A stretch of 64,000 bases of DNA from Clostridiales bacterium (GTDB lineage: Bacteria > Bacillota > Clostridia > Christensenellales > Borkfalkiaceae), in contig JAFLVO010000001.1 in NCBI GenBank assembly GCA_022508245.1, positions 620,001 through 684,000 on the forward strand. The letters are read 5' to 3'. A model generated the notes under the pieces. It was not told the DNA's origin and did no database searches. It saw nothing but the letters and a program-made list of their open reading frames with translations. The position numbers were made by a program, and so were the translations under genes. Positions 1 through 9,617 of this stretch are shown in pieces; positions within the stretch are counted from its first letter, which is position 1; each line of letters starts with the position of its first letter.

Positions 1-328
1 TTATAAAACTTATTTTTGAGTTTTGCAATACTTTTTCTAGACCCGCTATTTTGAAATTTTTAATCGTACTGTCCTTTGAACCCTCTATTTCGCACTCGGT
101 CACGATATCCCAAAGCGCAATATTGTGACTTAACAAAAAATCAATTTTGTCCTCTCTAGTTTCGGGAATATCTTCTCCGAAAAAGGAGCAAACCGTCTTC
201 CAGAAGCGGTTTTGCCTATTTCCGTAGTAAAAATCTACTTTTCTGCTCTTAACAGACGGAAAACTTCCCAAAATGAGAAGTTTACTGTCTTTATTGTATA
301 CAGGCTCGAAGCCGAAAACCTTGTTCAT
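1..328 (-). CDS. DNA-deoxyinosine glycosylase (uracil-DNA glycosylase superfamily), 3' end cut by window edge
   Basis: The first 109 codons are present, and the reading frame runs off the left edge. The start is the ATG at 326-328, one base after the stop of the M16 protease gene, so the two are probably co-transcribed. The N-terminus reads LLILGSFPS followed by FYYGNRQNRFWK and later NIALWDIV, the pattern of the small hypoxanthine-DNA glycosylase branch of the UDG superfamily. These enzymes remove deaminated adenine (hypoxanthine) and sometimes uracil from DNA, starting base excision repair in the cytoplasm. The C-terminal part with the remaining active-site motif lies outside the window. 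Family assignment is from visible motifs; exact substrate is inferred. Confidence 0.8.
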   Translation of the reverse strand, partial: MNKVFGFEPVYNKDSKLLILGSFPSVKSRKVDFYYGNRQNRFWKTVCSFFGEDIPETREDKIDFLLSHNIALWDIVTECEIEGSKDSTIKNFKIAGLEKVLQNSKISFI

Positions 329-329
329 A

Positions 330-1562
330 TTACAAAGGTTTATCGACTGCGCCTACGACTGCAGACGCTTTGCCCTTTTCGTCAAAATTCAAATCTATCG
401 CATCGAACACGTCATTGAGCGTAACTGCAGAGATTCTGTTTACTCTGTCTTCGAAATTATACAATTTATCGTTATATAGAAGCTCCTTACCGAATAACAG
501 CATCTGCGACGAGGTATTTTCCTGCGAGAATATAGATGACGCAATCAGCTGTTCCTTTCCGCGTATAAACTCATCTTCCGTAATGTTTTTCTTCTTAATC
601 TGTTCTATGCATTTGTAAATTGCCTCTACTGATTGAAGGTACTTGTCCGAATTTACTCCCGCATATACGGTAAGTGCTCCGCACTCGTTGTAGGCAGAGA
701 CGTATGAGTAGACTGTATATGCAAGTCCTAACTCCTCTCTCACTGTCTGAAATAGGCGTGACGACATGCTTCCGCCCAAAATAGCGTTCATAATCTGAGT
801 TGCATCGAAAAGCTTATCATTTCGGTTGAGCGAGGGAAATGCAATTGCCAAATGAATTTGTTCTATCTCTTTTTTTCTGTAAAGCGACTGTCCGGCAAGA
901 TTTACCGAGATTTCTCCACAATCAAAATTCTTTCTATTCAAATGCGAGAAATATTTTAATGCCAAATCCTCGGCAATCTTGATATTTATATTGCCGGCAA
1001 GCGAAATTACTATATTTTTGGTCGTGTAGTGCTTGGACATATACTCGTCTACGTCGGTTTTGGTAAAAGAATTTACATTTTCGCGCGTACCGAGAATATT
1101 TCTGCCGTACCCTCTTTCGCCGTAATATGCGCGGGATAAAACGTCGAGGCACAGGTCGTCGGGAGTGTCCTCGGTCATATTTATCTCTTCTATGATAACT
1201 CCCTTTTCCTTAACTGCCTCTTCCTCGGGAAAGGTACTGTTTAAAAAGAGATCGGCAAGAATTTCAAATGCCTCCGCCGCATGCGCCGTCGTGGACTTTG
1301 CGTAATAGCACGTACAGTCCTTGCCTGTGAAGGCATTCATCTGTGCGCCAATTCTGTCCATCTCGTCCGAAATGGCAAAGGCAGTGCGCTTTTTGGTGCC
1401 TTTGAACATCATATGTTCGATAAAATGCGAAATGCCGTCCTCTTTATCGGTTTCATACGCCGCCCCCGTGTGCACGAGTATGCCCATAGTGACCGACATT
1501 AAAGACGACATCTCATTGACTACAAGTCTTATTCCGTTAGGTAAAGTTTTAAAGTGTACCAT
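330..1562 (-). CDS. mlpA: M16 family zinc peptidase (MlpA/YmxG-like)
   Basis: A 410-residue protein with the inverted zinc-binding motif HFIEH (residues 46-50) and the second zinc glutamate in GVIIEEIN near residue 126, about 76 residues later as expected for M16 peptidases. The M16 fold continues to the C-terminus, where VGAVDKP closes the protein. No signal peptide is visible, so it should act in the cytoplasm on short peptides or processing substrates. Its ATG overlaps the stop of the upstream deacetylase-like gene by one base. The pair matches the ylxY-mlpA order of Bacillus, which supports the symbol. The exact substrate is not known from sequence. Confidence 0.88.
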   Translation of the reverse strand: MVHFKTLPNGIRLVVNEMSSLMSVTMGILVHTGAAYETDKEDGISHFIEHMMFKGTKKRTAFAISDEMDRIGAQMNAFTGKDCTCYYAKSTTAHAAEAFEILADLFLNSTFPEEEAVKEKGVIIEEINMTEDTPDDLCLDVLSRAYYGERGYGRNILGTRENVNSFTKTDVDEYMSKHYTTKNIVISLAGNINIKIAEDLALKYFSHLNRKNFDCGEISVNLAGQSLYRKKEIEQIHLAIAFPSLNRNDKLFDATQIMNAILGGSMSSRLFQTVREELGLAYTVYSYVSAYNECGALTVYAGVNSDKYLQSVEAIYKCIEQIKKKNITEDEFIRGKEQLIASSIFSQENTSSQMLLFGKELLYNDKLYNFEDRVNRISAVTLNDVFDAIDLNFDEKGKASAVVGAVDKPL

Positions 1563-2266
1563 TATTCTCCTAAATTTTGAGAAACGGTAAGTGTTTTTAA
1601 CCCGTTTTCTCTTATGTAAGTTAATATTTCAGGCAGGCTTTGCACTGATACGTCCTTGGGATGCATTAAAATAAATTCGCCCGCTTTTAAATTTTTTGTA
1701 GCGCGCTGAACTATCAGGTCTTTATCCTTATCCCGCCAATCTATAGTGTCCCTGCTCCACATTATAACACGCAGTCCCAAAGATTCACAAGCAATTAAAG
1801 TATTTTCGTTAAAAGCCCCAGAAGGCGGAGCAAACAACTTCGTCTGCACTCCCGAAATCATATCCAGAAGCTTAATGCTCGGACGGATTTCCTCCAAATT
1901 TGCCTCGTGGCTCATTTTCGAGTGATCTTTATGAAAATAACCGTGACTGCCCACCTCGTGGCCGCGATTATAAATTTCTTTCACGCAGTCAACGTTGTCG
2001 TCGGCCCAGCTTCCGCCTATAAAAAAGGTTGCCTTTGCCTCGTATTCGTCTAAAATATCAAGAATTTTTTCAACGTTTTGCGCACTTTCGTAAATGTTAA
2101 AGGTAAGACTTACCCCTTGGTTTTCCTCTCTTCCGCAATAGAAAAGATTTTCGTTTTTATTCATTGCGGTCGTGGCGTTACCGTTATAAAAACCCACGAA
2201 AGACACGGCAAGAACGACCGCCATAAGCGCTACGTTGGTCAAAATTGTTATGAGCTTGCTTTTCAA
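1562..2266 (-). CDS. YlxY/PdaB-like polysaccharide deacetylase family protein, probably non-canonical active site
   Basis: A 234-residue protein with an N-terminal membrane segment or signal anchor (about residues 5-27) followed by a NodB-type fold. Visible motifs are SHGYFHKD (motif 2), FAPPSG (motif 3), DTIDW (motif 4) and LMHP (motif 5). Motif 1 reads TFNIYE instead of TFDD, so the usual catalytic base and the metal-binding aspartate are both missing. It may be inactive as a deacetylase or use other chemistry. The first codon is TTG at 2266 with GGGG a few bases upstream; no better-placed ATG keeps the signal segment. It lies directly before the M16 peptidase gene, as ylxY does before mlpA in Bacillus. 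Confidence 0.8.
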   Translation of the reverse strand: MKSKLITILTNVALMAVVLAVSFVGFYNGNATTAMNKNENLFYCGREENQGVSLTFNIYESAQNVEKILDILDEYEAKATFFIGGSWADDNVDCVKEIYNRGHEVGSHGYFHKDHSKMSHEANLEEIRPSIKLLDMISGVQTKLFAPPSGAFNENTLIACESLGLRVIMWSRDTIDWRDKDKDLIVQRATKNLKAGEFILMHPKDVSVQSLPEILTYIRENGLKTLTVSQNLGE

Positions 2267-2270
2267 TTAG

Positions 2271-2322
2271 TTTACCCCTAAATAAAGAATACTATTATTA
2301 TAATATTTCTTTTAAGGGTAAA
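2271..2322. repeat. Imperfect inverted repeat between mutS2 and the deacetylase gene
   Basis: The arms at 2271-2282 (tttacccctaaa) and 2311-2322 (tttaagggtaaa) are complementary except for one position, and the AT-rich interior can extend the pairing. On the minus-strand transcript the 3' arm contains the GGGG that would serve as ribosome binding site for the TTG start at 2266. It may therefore weaken translation of the deacetylase-like gene or end mutS2 mRNA. No strong U-run follows, so a simple terminator is less likely. Confidence 0.45.
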
Positions 2323-2328
2323 TCTTGC

Positions 2329-4692
2329 CTATTTTAATTTAATAAAGGTAACGCCCGTTTCTCCCTCGCCGTATTTGCCCGAACGGAAGCTCTCTACTCT
2401 CTTGTGTTTTTTAAGGTGTTCAGCTATTGCATTTTTAAGCTTTCCCGTGCCTACTCCGTGAATAACTTTGATTTCGTCGAGATTGTCTATCAACGCTTTA
2501 TCTATAAAGTTATCCACCTCGTAGAGTGCCTCTATAACGGTGAGTCCAAGCACGTTGATTTCGAGTATCGGTCTGTCTTTGGGCAGACTTTTAACAATTT
2601 TAACTTTATTAACGGGAACCTTTTCATCGTTCAAGCACACGGACAAATCCTTAAGCTTTATATGCATTTTTAAGCTGCCGCAAGTGACTTCCGCCTCGTC
2701 TTTATTTTCAGAATAATCGGTAATAATTCCGCGGCAATCCATACGTTTTACATAGACATTTACACCATTTTTAATATTCATCGGGGTAGCAGGAACAAAT
2801 TCCTCAATTTTTTTCTTGCTCTCTTCCTCTTCGTAAGCTGAATTTACCAGCTTATTTTTGAGCGTTCGCGCAGCAATCAGGTCTTTCTGACTTACTTCGG
2901 CTTTCTTAAAAATGTCTTCAATCTCGGCAAGAATACTTTCCGCCTGCTCGGTCCGTTCGGAAATAATTCTTCTGCTCTCGCTCCTTGCCGATTTTGCAAT
3001 TTTTTCCTTTTCGCGGTTAATTTCCTCAATCTTTGCATTTACAGAATTGACCTTTTCACGCCAATTCTTTTCAAGAGCCAACGCCTCCGAAAGCTTTTCC
3101 TCGGCTTTAATTCGGCTGTCCTCCGCGCGGCGCAGTATGTTTTCAAAGTCCCTTGCCCCGTCCGAAAGGTAGCTCTCGGCTTGTTTTAAAATTCCGCCGT
3201 TCAACCCCAGCCTTCTTGCAATTATAAGTGCGTTGCTTGCCCCGGGAAGTCCTGTCTTTAATCTATAAAGCGGTTTTAATGTGTCCGAATCGAACTCCAT
3301 ACTCGCATTTTCAATTCCCTTAACGGTATACGCAAACTCTTTTAATGGCGTAAAATGCGTTGTAACTATGCCTTTTGCGCCGCAATCGAGTAAATACTTG
3401 ACAACGGCTTTTGCAAGTGCCTGACCCTCGTCCGGATTAGTACCGCCCCCGAGCTCGTCAATAAGCACCAGGCTCTTGTTGTCGGCATTATTGCAAATAT
3501 AGGCAATATTAGTCATATGCGAAGAGAAGGTTGAAAGGCTTTCCTCAATGCTCTGACTGTCGCCGATATCGCAAAAAACGTGCTTAAAAACTGCAACCTG
3601 ACTGCCCTCGCAAGCCGGAATATACAGTCCGCAGGCCGCCATAGCGCAGAAAAGTCCGACCGTTTTCATCGTTACAGTCTTTCCGCCCGTATTTGCGCCA
3701 CTCAAAAGCAAAAAGTTGTATCTTTCGCCTAGCTCTACCGAAACGGGTACTACTTTATTTTTATCAATCAAAGGGTGCCTACCTTTGATTATGCGGATTA
3801 TTCCCCTGTCGTTTACACTCGGCATAGTACATTTATGCGCATATGAATATTCCGCACGAGCAAACATGCCGTCAAGCTCGGCAAGAATTATTTCGTCCTC
3901 TGCAACATTTTCCGACATAGAGCCTACGCGCACGGATAGCGCCTTTAATACAGCCTCAACCTCTTCCCGCTCGTCAATTTGTAGGGCGATGAGCTCGTTA
4001 TTGAGTTCAAGTATATATTCAGGCTCTATAAAAAATGTTGCGCCAGTCTTGGAGCGGTCGTGAACAAAGCCTTTAACGTGGCTTTTGTGCTCGGCTTTTA
4101 CGGGGATAACGTATCTATCATTTCTTATCGTGACAATTCCGTCCTGCAAATACTCCCCGTCCTTGCCTGTAACATATTCGGACAGCCTTTCTCTTATTTT
4201 TTCGTTTAACTGTTTGATTTTAGAGCGAATAGTATACAGCCTTTCACTGGCGTGGTCGCTGACACTATCCACGGAAATTATCTTATCGAAAATGTCCTCT
4301 TCGGTAAATTTGTCATAATACAGCCTGTTTGAATAGGCACGAATCAAAGTAATTTCATCGTCAACAACTTTATCAATGCTTTCAAAAGCACACCTAGCCG
4401 AACGCAATAGCGCGGCACAATCCAAAAGCTCGGCACATGACAGCGTAGACCCTTTTTTAGCTCTTACTGCCGCCTCATTTACGGACACGAAACTTTCAAT
4501 CTTCCCAATGCCGTATTTGTACAAAAGCTTATCACACTCAAAAGTAAGCGAAAGTCTACGCCTGACTTCGCTTAAATCGTCAGAAGGACGGCACGCCAAA
4601 ATATCCGCCTTGCCGCCCTTAGTTGCAGCGTACTCCGAAACTGCGGAAAGTATTTTATTCAGTTCGAGCTTTTCAAGACTGTAATTACCCAT
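2329..4692 (-). CDS. mutS2: MutS2 ATPase with C-terminal Smr domain
   Basis: A 787-residue protein with the MutS-type core and clamp, Walker A GANTGGKT (about residues 333-340), Walker B LVLIDELGGGTNPDEG, a long charged coiled-coil region (about 510-630), then a C-terminal Smr nuclease domain (about 709-787) with HGVGTG. It lacks the MutS mismatch-recognition domain, as MutS2 does. MutS2 family members act in recombination control and, in Bacillus, in rescue of collided ribosomes. The usual LDLRG-like motif opening the Smr domain reads LEINVLG here, which may alter or abolish endonuclease activity. The ATG is one base after the stop of the U32 gene. Confidence 0.95.
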   Translation of the reverse strand: MGNYSLEKLELNKILSAVSEYAATKGGKADILACRPSDDLSEVRRRLSLTFECDKLLYKYGIGKIESFVSVNEAAVRAKKGSTLSCAELLDCAALLRSARCAFESIDKVVDDEITLIRAYSNRLYYDKFTEEDIFDKIISVDSVSDHASERLYTIRSKIKQLNEKIRERLSEYVTGKDGEYLQDGIVTIRNDRYVIPVKAEHKSHVKGFVHDRSKTGATFFIEPEYILELNNELIALQIDEREEVEAVLKALSVRVGSMSENVAEDEIILAELDGMFARAEYSYAHKCTMPSVNDRGIIRIIKGRHPLIDKNKVVPVSVELGERYNFLLLSGANTGGKTVTMKTVGLFCAMAACGLYIPACEGSQVAVFKHVFCDIGDSQSIEESLSTFSSHMTNIAYICNNADNKSLVLIDELGGGTNPDEGQALAKAVVKYLLDCGAKGIVTTHFTPLKEFAYTVKGIENASMEFDSDTLKPLYRLKTGLPGASNALIIARRLGLNGGILKQAESYLSDGARDFENILRRAEDSRIKAEEKLSEALALEKNWREKVNSVNAKIEEINREKEKIAKSARSESRRIISERTEQAESILAEIEDIFKKAEVSQKDLIAARTLKNKLVNSAYEEEESKKKIEEFVPATPMNIKNGVNVYVKRMDCRGIITDYSENKDEAEVTCGSLKMHIKLKDLSVCLNDEKVPVNKVKIVKSLPKDRPILEINVLGLTVIEALYEVDNFIDKALIDNLDEIKVIHGVGTGKLKNAIAEHLKKHKRVESFRSGKYGEGETGVTFIKLK

Positions 4693-4693
4693 A

Positions 4694-6874
4694 TCAATTT
4701 ACTGAATTTACGCTGTGACCTCTCGTGTAATTCTTAAAAATTTCTTTAAGTGCATTTTCGTCGTCTATATTTTGAAGTACTTCATCTGCCTTTTCGCTTA
4801 CAGATAAATCAATAAGCTTACCCGCAGGAGTAGTGCCGCTTACAAGGCACGCACAGTTATAAAGCTCAAAACGGCAATAATCGCCGATTTTGTAACGTTT
4901 TAATGTAAATTTTCTACCGTTTTCGTCGGTCAAGACATAGTTTTCACGCTTATCGCAAACTGAACATTTTTTGCCGAACGGACAATAAATCAAATCCATC
5001 ACTTTTATATCGCCGGCAACAAGATAAAATGTGTTTTCACGGGAAAGCTGTTTTGCTTCTGCGCAGTTGATCTCCTTTGACAGCGCAATATATTTTGCAT
5101 TACAAAGGCTAACGTCTATCTCATTGGAGATATTCAATCCCGTACCCGCAAACAGCGGCTTGTTTACTTCCTCACATAGCTTTACAGCATAAATACCGTC
5201 GCTGTATATTCCGTTAAAATCTTTAATAATTTCCTTAATTTTAATAATTTCTTCGCCCGTAATATAGGGCGGAAGATAAAGATATTTTTCGCCGTCAAAG
5301 CGACTTATTAACTCTTTATATGGTAAACTGAAATCAGCAAGTTTTAATATACCTATATCAGCTTTAATACCGTTCAAATTGCCGCAAATTACAGCAGTTT
5401 TATTGTTTTGAACACACTTTTCGTCATTTGATTTATATGCTAAATTGATTTTATCCTTACTTTTTTGCGAAAGTGCTGAATAGAATTCAGCGTAGACTTT
5501 ACGCCTTATTCCGTTCAACTGCGAAGACGCCACAAAAACTCCGTCTGTTTGAATATCGCCGTAACTAACTTCAAAAGGATATTTATCAATCTTGTTAAAG
5601 CACTTTTTGATATCTTCTGAAGTCAACGGACGACTAACCGACGGCTCAAGAATATCTTCAGAGAAATACTCGATACCGTTTATATTTATTTTTGCTTTCT
5701 CTCCCGAATTAAACTGCGCGGAAAGCTCTATTTTAATACTTTTACGCTTTGAAAGCAGCTTTTTATTTAGCTCGGCATCGGTTGTAATAAATACCTTATC
5801 CCCGTTTTTCAAGTGCGCATTTGTGGTTAAAATAGGTTTTGAGTGAGCAGTTCCGCCAAATTTTGCTCCACCGACTTCTTTACCGTTTCTTAAAATTTTA
5901 AAGCAGTCGCCGTCTGAAAATTTAGCTTTGGCATCGCACAAGTATTTGCCGTTTTCAACCTTTACTATGCCCACAAATTCGCCAATATGCCCCTGCACTT
6001 GGGAGGAAATAAAGGATTTATCCTGCCCGAACGTAAGTCCTTTTGTATAATTTCCGCGATTATAAGTGCGTTTAAGGTTGCTTAACTCTAAATCTGCACT
6101 CTCGCCCGATAAAAGCCGTTTATAGTATTCTACTGCGGCTGAGACATACTCGGGGCGCCTCATTCTGCCCTCGATTTTAAAGGAAAATACACCGGCATCT
6201 AAAAGCTTTGAGATATCCTGACCAATAGACAGATCGGAAAGTGAAAGCCTGTATGCGGATTCCTCGTATCCAATGCGATCTATAGTATAAAGCTTTCTGC
6301 AAGGCTGCTTGCATTTACCGCGATTTCCGCTGTTTCCGCCCGCAAAAGAGGACAAATAACACTGACCGGAAAAACAGGTACAGAGCGCGCCTTGAACAAA
6401 GACCTCTGTTTCAATTATTTTCGCAATATCGGCAATATCAAAAAATGACGTTTCTCTTGATAAAATTACGCGGCTGAACCCGTACTCTTTTGCAAGCTTT
6501 GCTCCGTATACGTTGCAAACGCCGGCTTGAGTTGAAAGGTGCAGCTCTATTTCAGGGCATATTTTCTTAATGTAAGCACCCAAGAACATATCGGAAATAA
6601 TAAGCGCGTCCGCTCCCGCATTGACAGCACAGGCGGCATCGTTTAAAAAAGCAGAAAGCTCGCTGTTCTTCACAAGGGTATTCATTGCAACGTATACTTT
6701 TGTGCCCAAAGCGTGTGCGTAGGTGCAAATTTCTGAAAGGTCGCTAAAATCAAAATTTTCTGCCGACGAGCGTGCGGAAAAGTTTTTCAAACCTAAATAA
6801 ATTGCGTCAGCGCCGGCGTATATTGCCAAATATGCACAATTTTTATTGCCTGCGGGGGCTAATATTTCAGACAT
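4694..6874 (-). CDS. U32 family protein, RlhA-like (23S rRNA hydroxylation type) with DUF3656-like C-terminus
   Basis: A 726-residue protein. The U32 signature EVFVQGALCTCFSGQCYLS is at residues 157-175, and cysteines 165, 172, 188 and 192 form the set that binds an iron-sulfur cluster in this family. A long C-terminal half ends with another cysteine group (CPFGKKCSVC). Length and two-part layout match RlhA (YdcP), which makes 5-hydroxycytidine in 23S rRNA, rather than the shorter TrhP proteins; the label peptidase is historical. The start is ATG at 6874, four bases after the HAD gene. An upstream in-frame TTG at 6886 would overlap that gene and is less likely. Confidence 0.85.
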   Translation of the reverse strand: MSEILAPAGNKNCAYLAIYAGADAIYLGLKNFSARSSAENFDFSDLSEICTYAHALGTKVYVAMNTLVKNSELSAFLNDAACAVNAGADALIISDMFLGAYIKKICPEIELHLSTQAGVCNVYGAKLAKEYGFSRVILSRETSFFDIADIAKIIETEVFVQGALCTCFSGQCYLSSFAGGNSGNRGKCKQPCRKLYTIDRIGYEESAYRLSLSDLSIGQDISKLLDAGVFSFKIEGRMRRPEYVSAAVEYYKRLLSGESADLELSNLKRTYNRGNYTKGLTFGQDKSFISSQVQGHIGEFVGIVKVENGKYLCDAKAKFSDGDCFKILRNGKEVGGAKFGGTAHSKPILTTNAHLKNGDKVFITTDAELNKKLLSKRKSIKIELSAQFNSGEKAKININGIEYFSEDILEPSVSRPLTSEDIKKCFNKIDKYPFEVSYGDIQTDGVFVASSQLNGIRRKVYAEFYSALSQKSKDKINLAYKSNDEKCVQNNKTAVICGNLNGIKADIGILKLADFSLPYKELISRFDGEKYLYLPPYITGEEIIKIKEIIKDFNGIYSDGIYAVKLCEEVNKPLFAGTGLNISNEIDVSLCNAKYIALSKEINCAEAKQLSRENTFYLVAGDIKVMDLIYCPFGKKCSVCDKRENYVLTDENGRKFTLKRYKIGDYCRFELYNCACLVSGTTPAGKLIDLSVSEKADEVLQNIDDENALKEIFKNYTRGHSVNSVN

Positions 6875-6878
6875 AGTA

Positions 6879-7703
6879 CTATGCAAATCCGTATCTTTCT
6901 ATTATTTGGGCAATTCCGCCCTTGCTACTTGGCAAACTTACGTAGTTTGCCGCCCGTTTTAGTTCCTCAACGCCGTTGCCGACACAAGCGCCTATTCCTG
7001 CTATTTCAATCATAGTTAAATCGTTAAGATTATCGCCGACGGCTATTGTCTTGTTTATCGGGACACCGTAATGCTTTGCAAGAAATTCAACTGCATTACC
7101 CTTTGTCTCTCCGTAAGGAGACACTTCTACAAGTACGTTCGCACTGCACGTTACATCGAATTTATCTCCTAATTCATTTGAAAGGCTTTCATAAACTCTC
7201 TGTCTTTCGTTTGGATCAATCAATATCGCAACCTTTTGATAAGTAAGATTACTCTTCTGCGCAAAATCGGAAGCTTTTCCGTCAATATGAATAGACTTTA
7301 TCTGCACAATTCTTTCGTACTGCTTTAAATATTTATTGTTTTTAGGGATATCGGTATATAAATCGTCGCCTGAATACAAATTTATGTGCTGGTTTAACTT
7401 TTCAATAGCACGACAGACATATGCAGTTTCATCAGCAGTCATACCGCCGTTCTTTATAAGCTTTCCGCTCTCGATATCGGCAATCACAATTCCCTGATTT
7501 GCCGCTAAAAGTCCCTTTAGTTCAAGCTTTTTTGCCTGCGGCATTATGGAGCGCAACATCCTGCCCGTGCATATTGCAAAAATACCGCCACTCTCCACGT
7601 ATTCTTTTATTGCTTTTCTTACTTCTTTGGAAATTTGATTTTTACAGCTCGTCAATGTATTGTCATAATCGGATATTATCAATCGATAATTTATTTTTCT
7701 CAT
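6879..7703 (-). CDS. Cof-type HAD-IIB family phosphatase
   Basis: A 274-residue protein with HAD motif I SDYDNTL near the N-terminus, motif II in ICTGR, a type IIB cap, and motif III/IV in KGNAVEFL and VGDNLNDLTMIE. Members of this family remove phosphate from sugar phosphates, flavin mononucleotide or other small metabolites in the cytoplasm; the substrate cannot be told from sequence. The ATG overlaps the uvrC stop as ATGA, so translation is coupled to uvrC. Confidence 0.9.
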   Translation of the reverse strand: MRKINYRLIISDYDNTLTSCKNQISKEVRKAIKEYVESGGIFAICTGRMLRSIMPQAKKLELKGLLAANQGIVIADIESGKLIKNGGMTADETAYVCRAIEKLNQHINLYSGDDLYTDIPKNNKYLKQYERIVQIKSIHIDGKASDFAQKSNLTYQKVAILIDPNERQRVYESLSNELGDKFDVTCSANVLVEVSPYGETKGNAVEFLAKHYGVPINKTIAVGDNLNDLTMIEIAGIGACVGNGVEELKRAANYVSLPSSKGGIAQIIERYGFA

Positions 7704-9508
7704 AAATTTTCATCCAAATAGCTTTTTATCTTTTGGGCTACGCTCCTACTTATTCCTTCACACTCACAAAGCTCGTCCACACTCGCTTCCATAATCTTAT
7801 TGAGCGTGCCGAACTTCTCTAAAAGGGCTTTTCTTCGTACTTTTCCAACCCCTTCAATCTCGTTTAATACGCTCTTTAAATTGTTTTTCGAGTGCAGGTT
7901 TCTGAAATAGGTAATTGCAAATCTATGCGCCTCGTCACGAATGCGCTGTAACATTTTAAGGGCGTAATCTCTGTGCGGAATTTTAATTCCCTCGTCCGAG
8001 TTAAGCGTAAAAACCTCTTCCTCGCGCTTTGCAAGTGAAATAAGCTCTATGCCTTCTACGCCATTTCGCTCAAATATTTGCTTTACCGAAGACAGCTGCC
8101 CCTTGCCGCCGTCTATAATTATAAGGTCGGGCTTTGGAAATCTGTCTTCCTCATCACTTCCAAGCTTTTCAAGCCTGCGAAGTAACATCTCTTGTAGTGA
8201 AGCGAAATCGTTTGCGCCCTCTACAGTTTTAATCCTAAAACGCCTGTAACTGCTTCTGTCTGCCTCGCCGTCGATAAATACAACCATTGAGCCGACTTTA
8301 TCCACGCCACTGACGTTGGAAATGTCGTAGCACTCCATCCTTCTCGGATATTTTTGAAGCGATAATAGCTGTTGAAGCCGTTTGCAGGCGTTTACCGTCA
8401 TATCGTCCTTGTGCTTAATCTTGTCAACCGATTTTTCAAGGAACTCGGTGGCGTTTTGCTTTGCCATTTGCAAAAGTCTAGCTTTATTGCCCTGTTTTGC
8501 AACAGTAATTTCAACCGACTTACCGAATTTATCCTTAAAATAGTTCTGCAACAGTTCCTTCTCGCAAAAATCTTCAACGATTATCTCCGACGGAATTTCA
8601 TGATTTAAATAATATTGAGTTATAAATCCGGTCAGCGCCTCCCCGTCCGACATATGCGCCTCGTCAAGCGCAAAATTACTTCCACCCTGCATTATACCCT
8701 TGCGCGTAATCAAAATGTTGACCGCGGAATAAAGGTTATTTGTTGAATACGCAATTATATCTGCATCAATAAATGTATTTAAGGAAGTAATCCTCTTTGC
8801 CTCAAGCTTCGAGAGCATTGCAAGCTTATTCTTATAGTCAAGCGCCATCTCGAAGTTCTCACTTTCCGCAGCACTCAACATTTTTTCATTTAAAAGCTTT
8901 TCCGCCTCTTTATAGTTCCCGTCAAGGAAGGAAAGTGCACGCTTAACCTGTAAGGCGTAGTCCTCTTTTGTAACTTTCCCTGCACAGGGGGCTGTACATC
9001 TTCCTATATGATAATTGAGGCACTCTCTCTTTTTCCCCGTCGTAGATGTATGGCAGAGTCGAACGCAAAATGATAATTGCAACGTATCGAGTATATCCTT
9101 GCAATTGATTCCACCCATAAACGGTCCAAAATATTTGCAGCCGTCCTTTTTAATTTTGCGAGTAATCGAAAAAGTGGGGAATTCCTCCCGCATATCAACC
9201 TTTATATACGGATAGGTTTTATCATCTTTTAAAAGAATATTATACTTGGGCTTGTACTTTTTAATTAAATTGTTTTCAAGCGCAAGTGCGTCTATTTCGG
9301 TTTGTGTTATGATGTAGTTGAAATCACGTATGTTTTCAACCATTTTCATAACTTTTTCGGGTTTAGGCGAATTATGGAAGTACTGTCTTACCCGATTTTT
9401 CAGAACGCGGGCTTTGCCGACGTATATAACGTTTTTATATTCGTCGAGCATTATATACACCCCCGGATTTTCGGGCAGTAGTTTAAGTTTTTCCTTTATT
9501 ACGTCCAT
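7700..9508 (-). CDS. uvrC: UvrABC excinuclease subunit C
   Basis: About 602 residues. The N-terminal GIY-YIG nuclease domain (GVYIMLDE through IYVGKA) makes the 3' incision. A cysteine-containing stretch (CLNYHIGRCTAPCAGK), a UVR motif that binds UvrB, the UvrC RNase H-like 5' incision domain, and a C-terminal helix-hairpin-helix pair (EGVGKVRRKALLEKFG and CEGISRSVAQKI) follow. The start is placed at the ATG at 9508 (MDVIKEKL). Upstream in-frame codons at 9520 and 9547 fall inside a promoter, so they are unlikely. It heads the uvrC-HAD-U32-mutS2-ylxY-mlpA-glycosylase run, which has very short gaps and a DNA/RNA maintenance theme. Confidence 0.97.
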   Translation of the reverse strand: MDVIKEKLKLLPENPGVYIMLDEYKNVIYVGKARVLKNRVRQYFHNSPKPEKVMKMVENIRDFNYIITQTEIDALALENNLIKKYKPKYNILLKDDKTYPYIKVDMREEFPTFSITRKIKKDGCKYFGPFMGGINCKDILDTLQLSFCVRLCHTSTTGKKRECLNYHIGRCTAPCAGKVTKEDYALQVKRALSFLDGNYKEAEKLLNEKMLSAAESENFEMALDYKNKLAMLSKLEAKRITSLNTFIDADIIAYSTNNLYSAVNILITRKGIMQGGSNFALDEAHMSDGEALTGFITQYYLNHEIPSEIIVEDFCEKELLQNYFKDKFGKSVEITVAKQGNKARLLQMAKQNATEFLEKSVDKIKHKDDMTVNACKRLQQLLSLQKYPRRMECYDISNVSGVDKVGSMVVFIDGEADRSSYRRFRIKTVEGANDFASLQEMLLRRLEKLGSDEEDRFPKPDLIIIDGGKGQLSSVKQIFERNGVEGIELISLAKREEEVFTLNSDEGIKIPHRDYALKMLQRIRDEAHRFAITYFRNLHSKNNLKSVLNEIEGVGKVRRKALLEKFGTLNKIMEASVDELCECEGISRSVAQKIKSYLDENL

Positions 9509-9518
9509 AATCCAAACC

Positions 9519-9547
9519 ATTATATCACATCTGCAGTTTTTATGCAA
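9519..9547 (-). promoter_or_regulatory. SigA-type promoter for uvrC
   Basis: On the minus strand there is a -10 box TATAAT (9519-9524) and a -35-like TTGCAT (9542-9547) separated by 17 bases. The predicted transcript start leaves only a very short leader before the ATG at 9508, so uvrC mRNA may be nearly leaderless. Confidence 0.6.
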
Positions 9548-9617
9548 TAAAAGTAAAACGCTTTCCCGCTATAATTGGGAAAGCGAAAGTTTTGGCGTAT
9601 CACTTGAAATAATTCAA

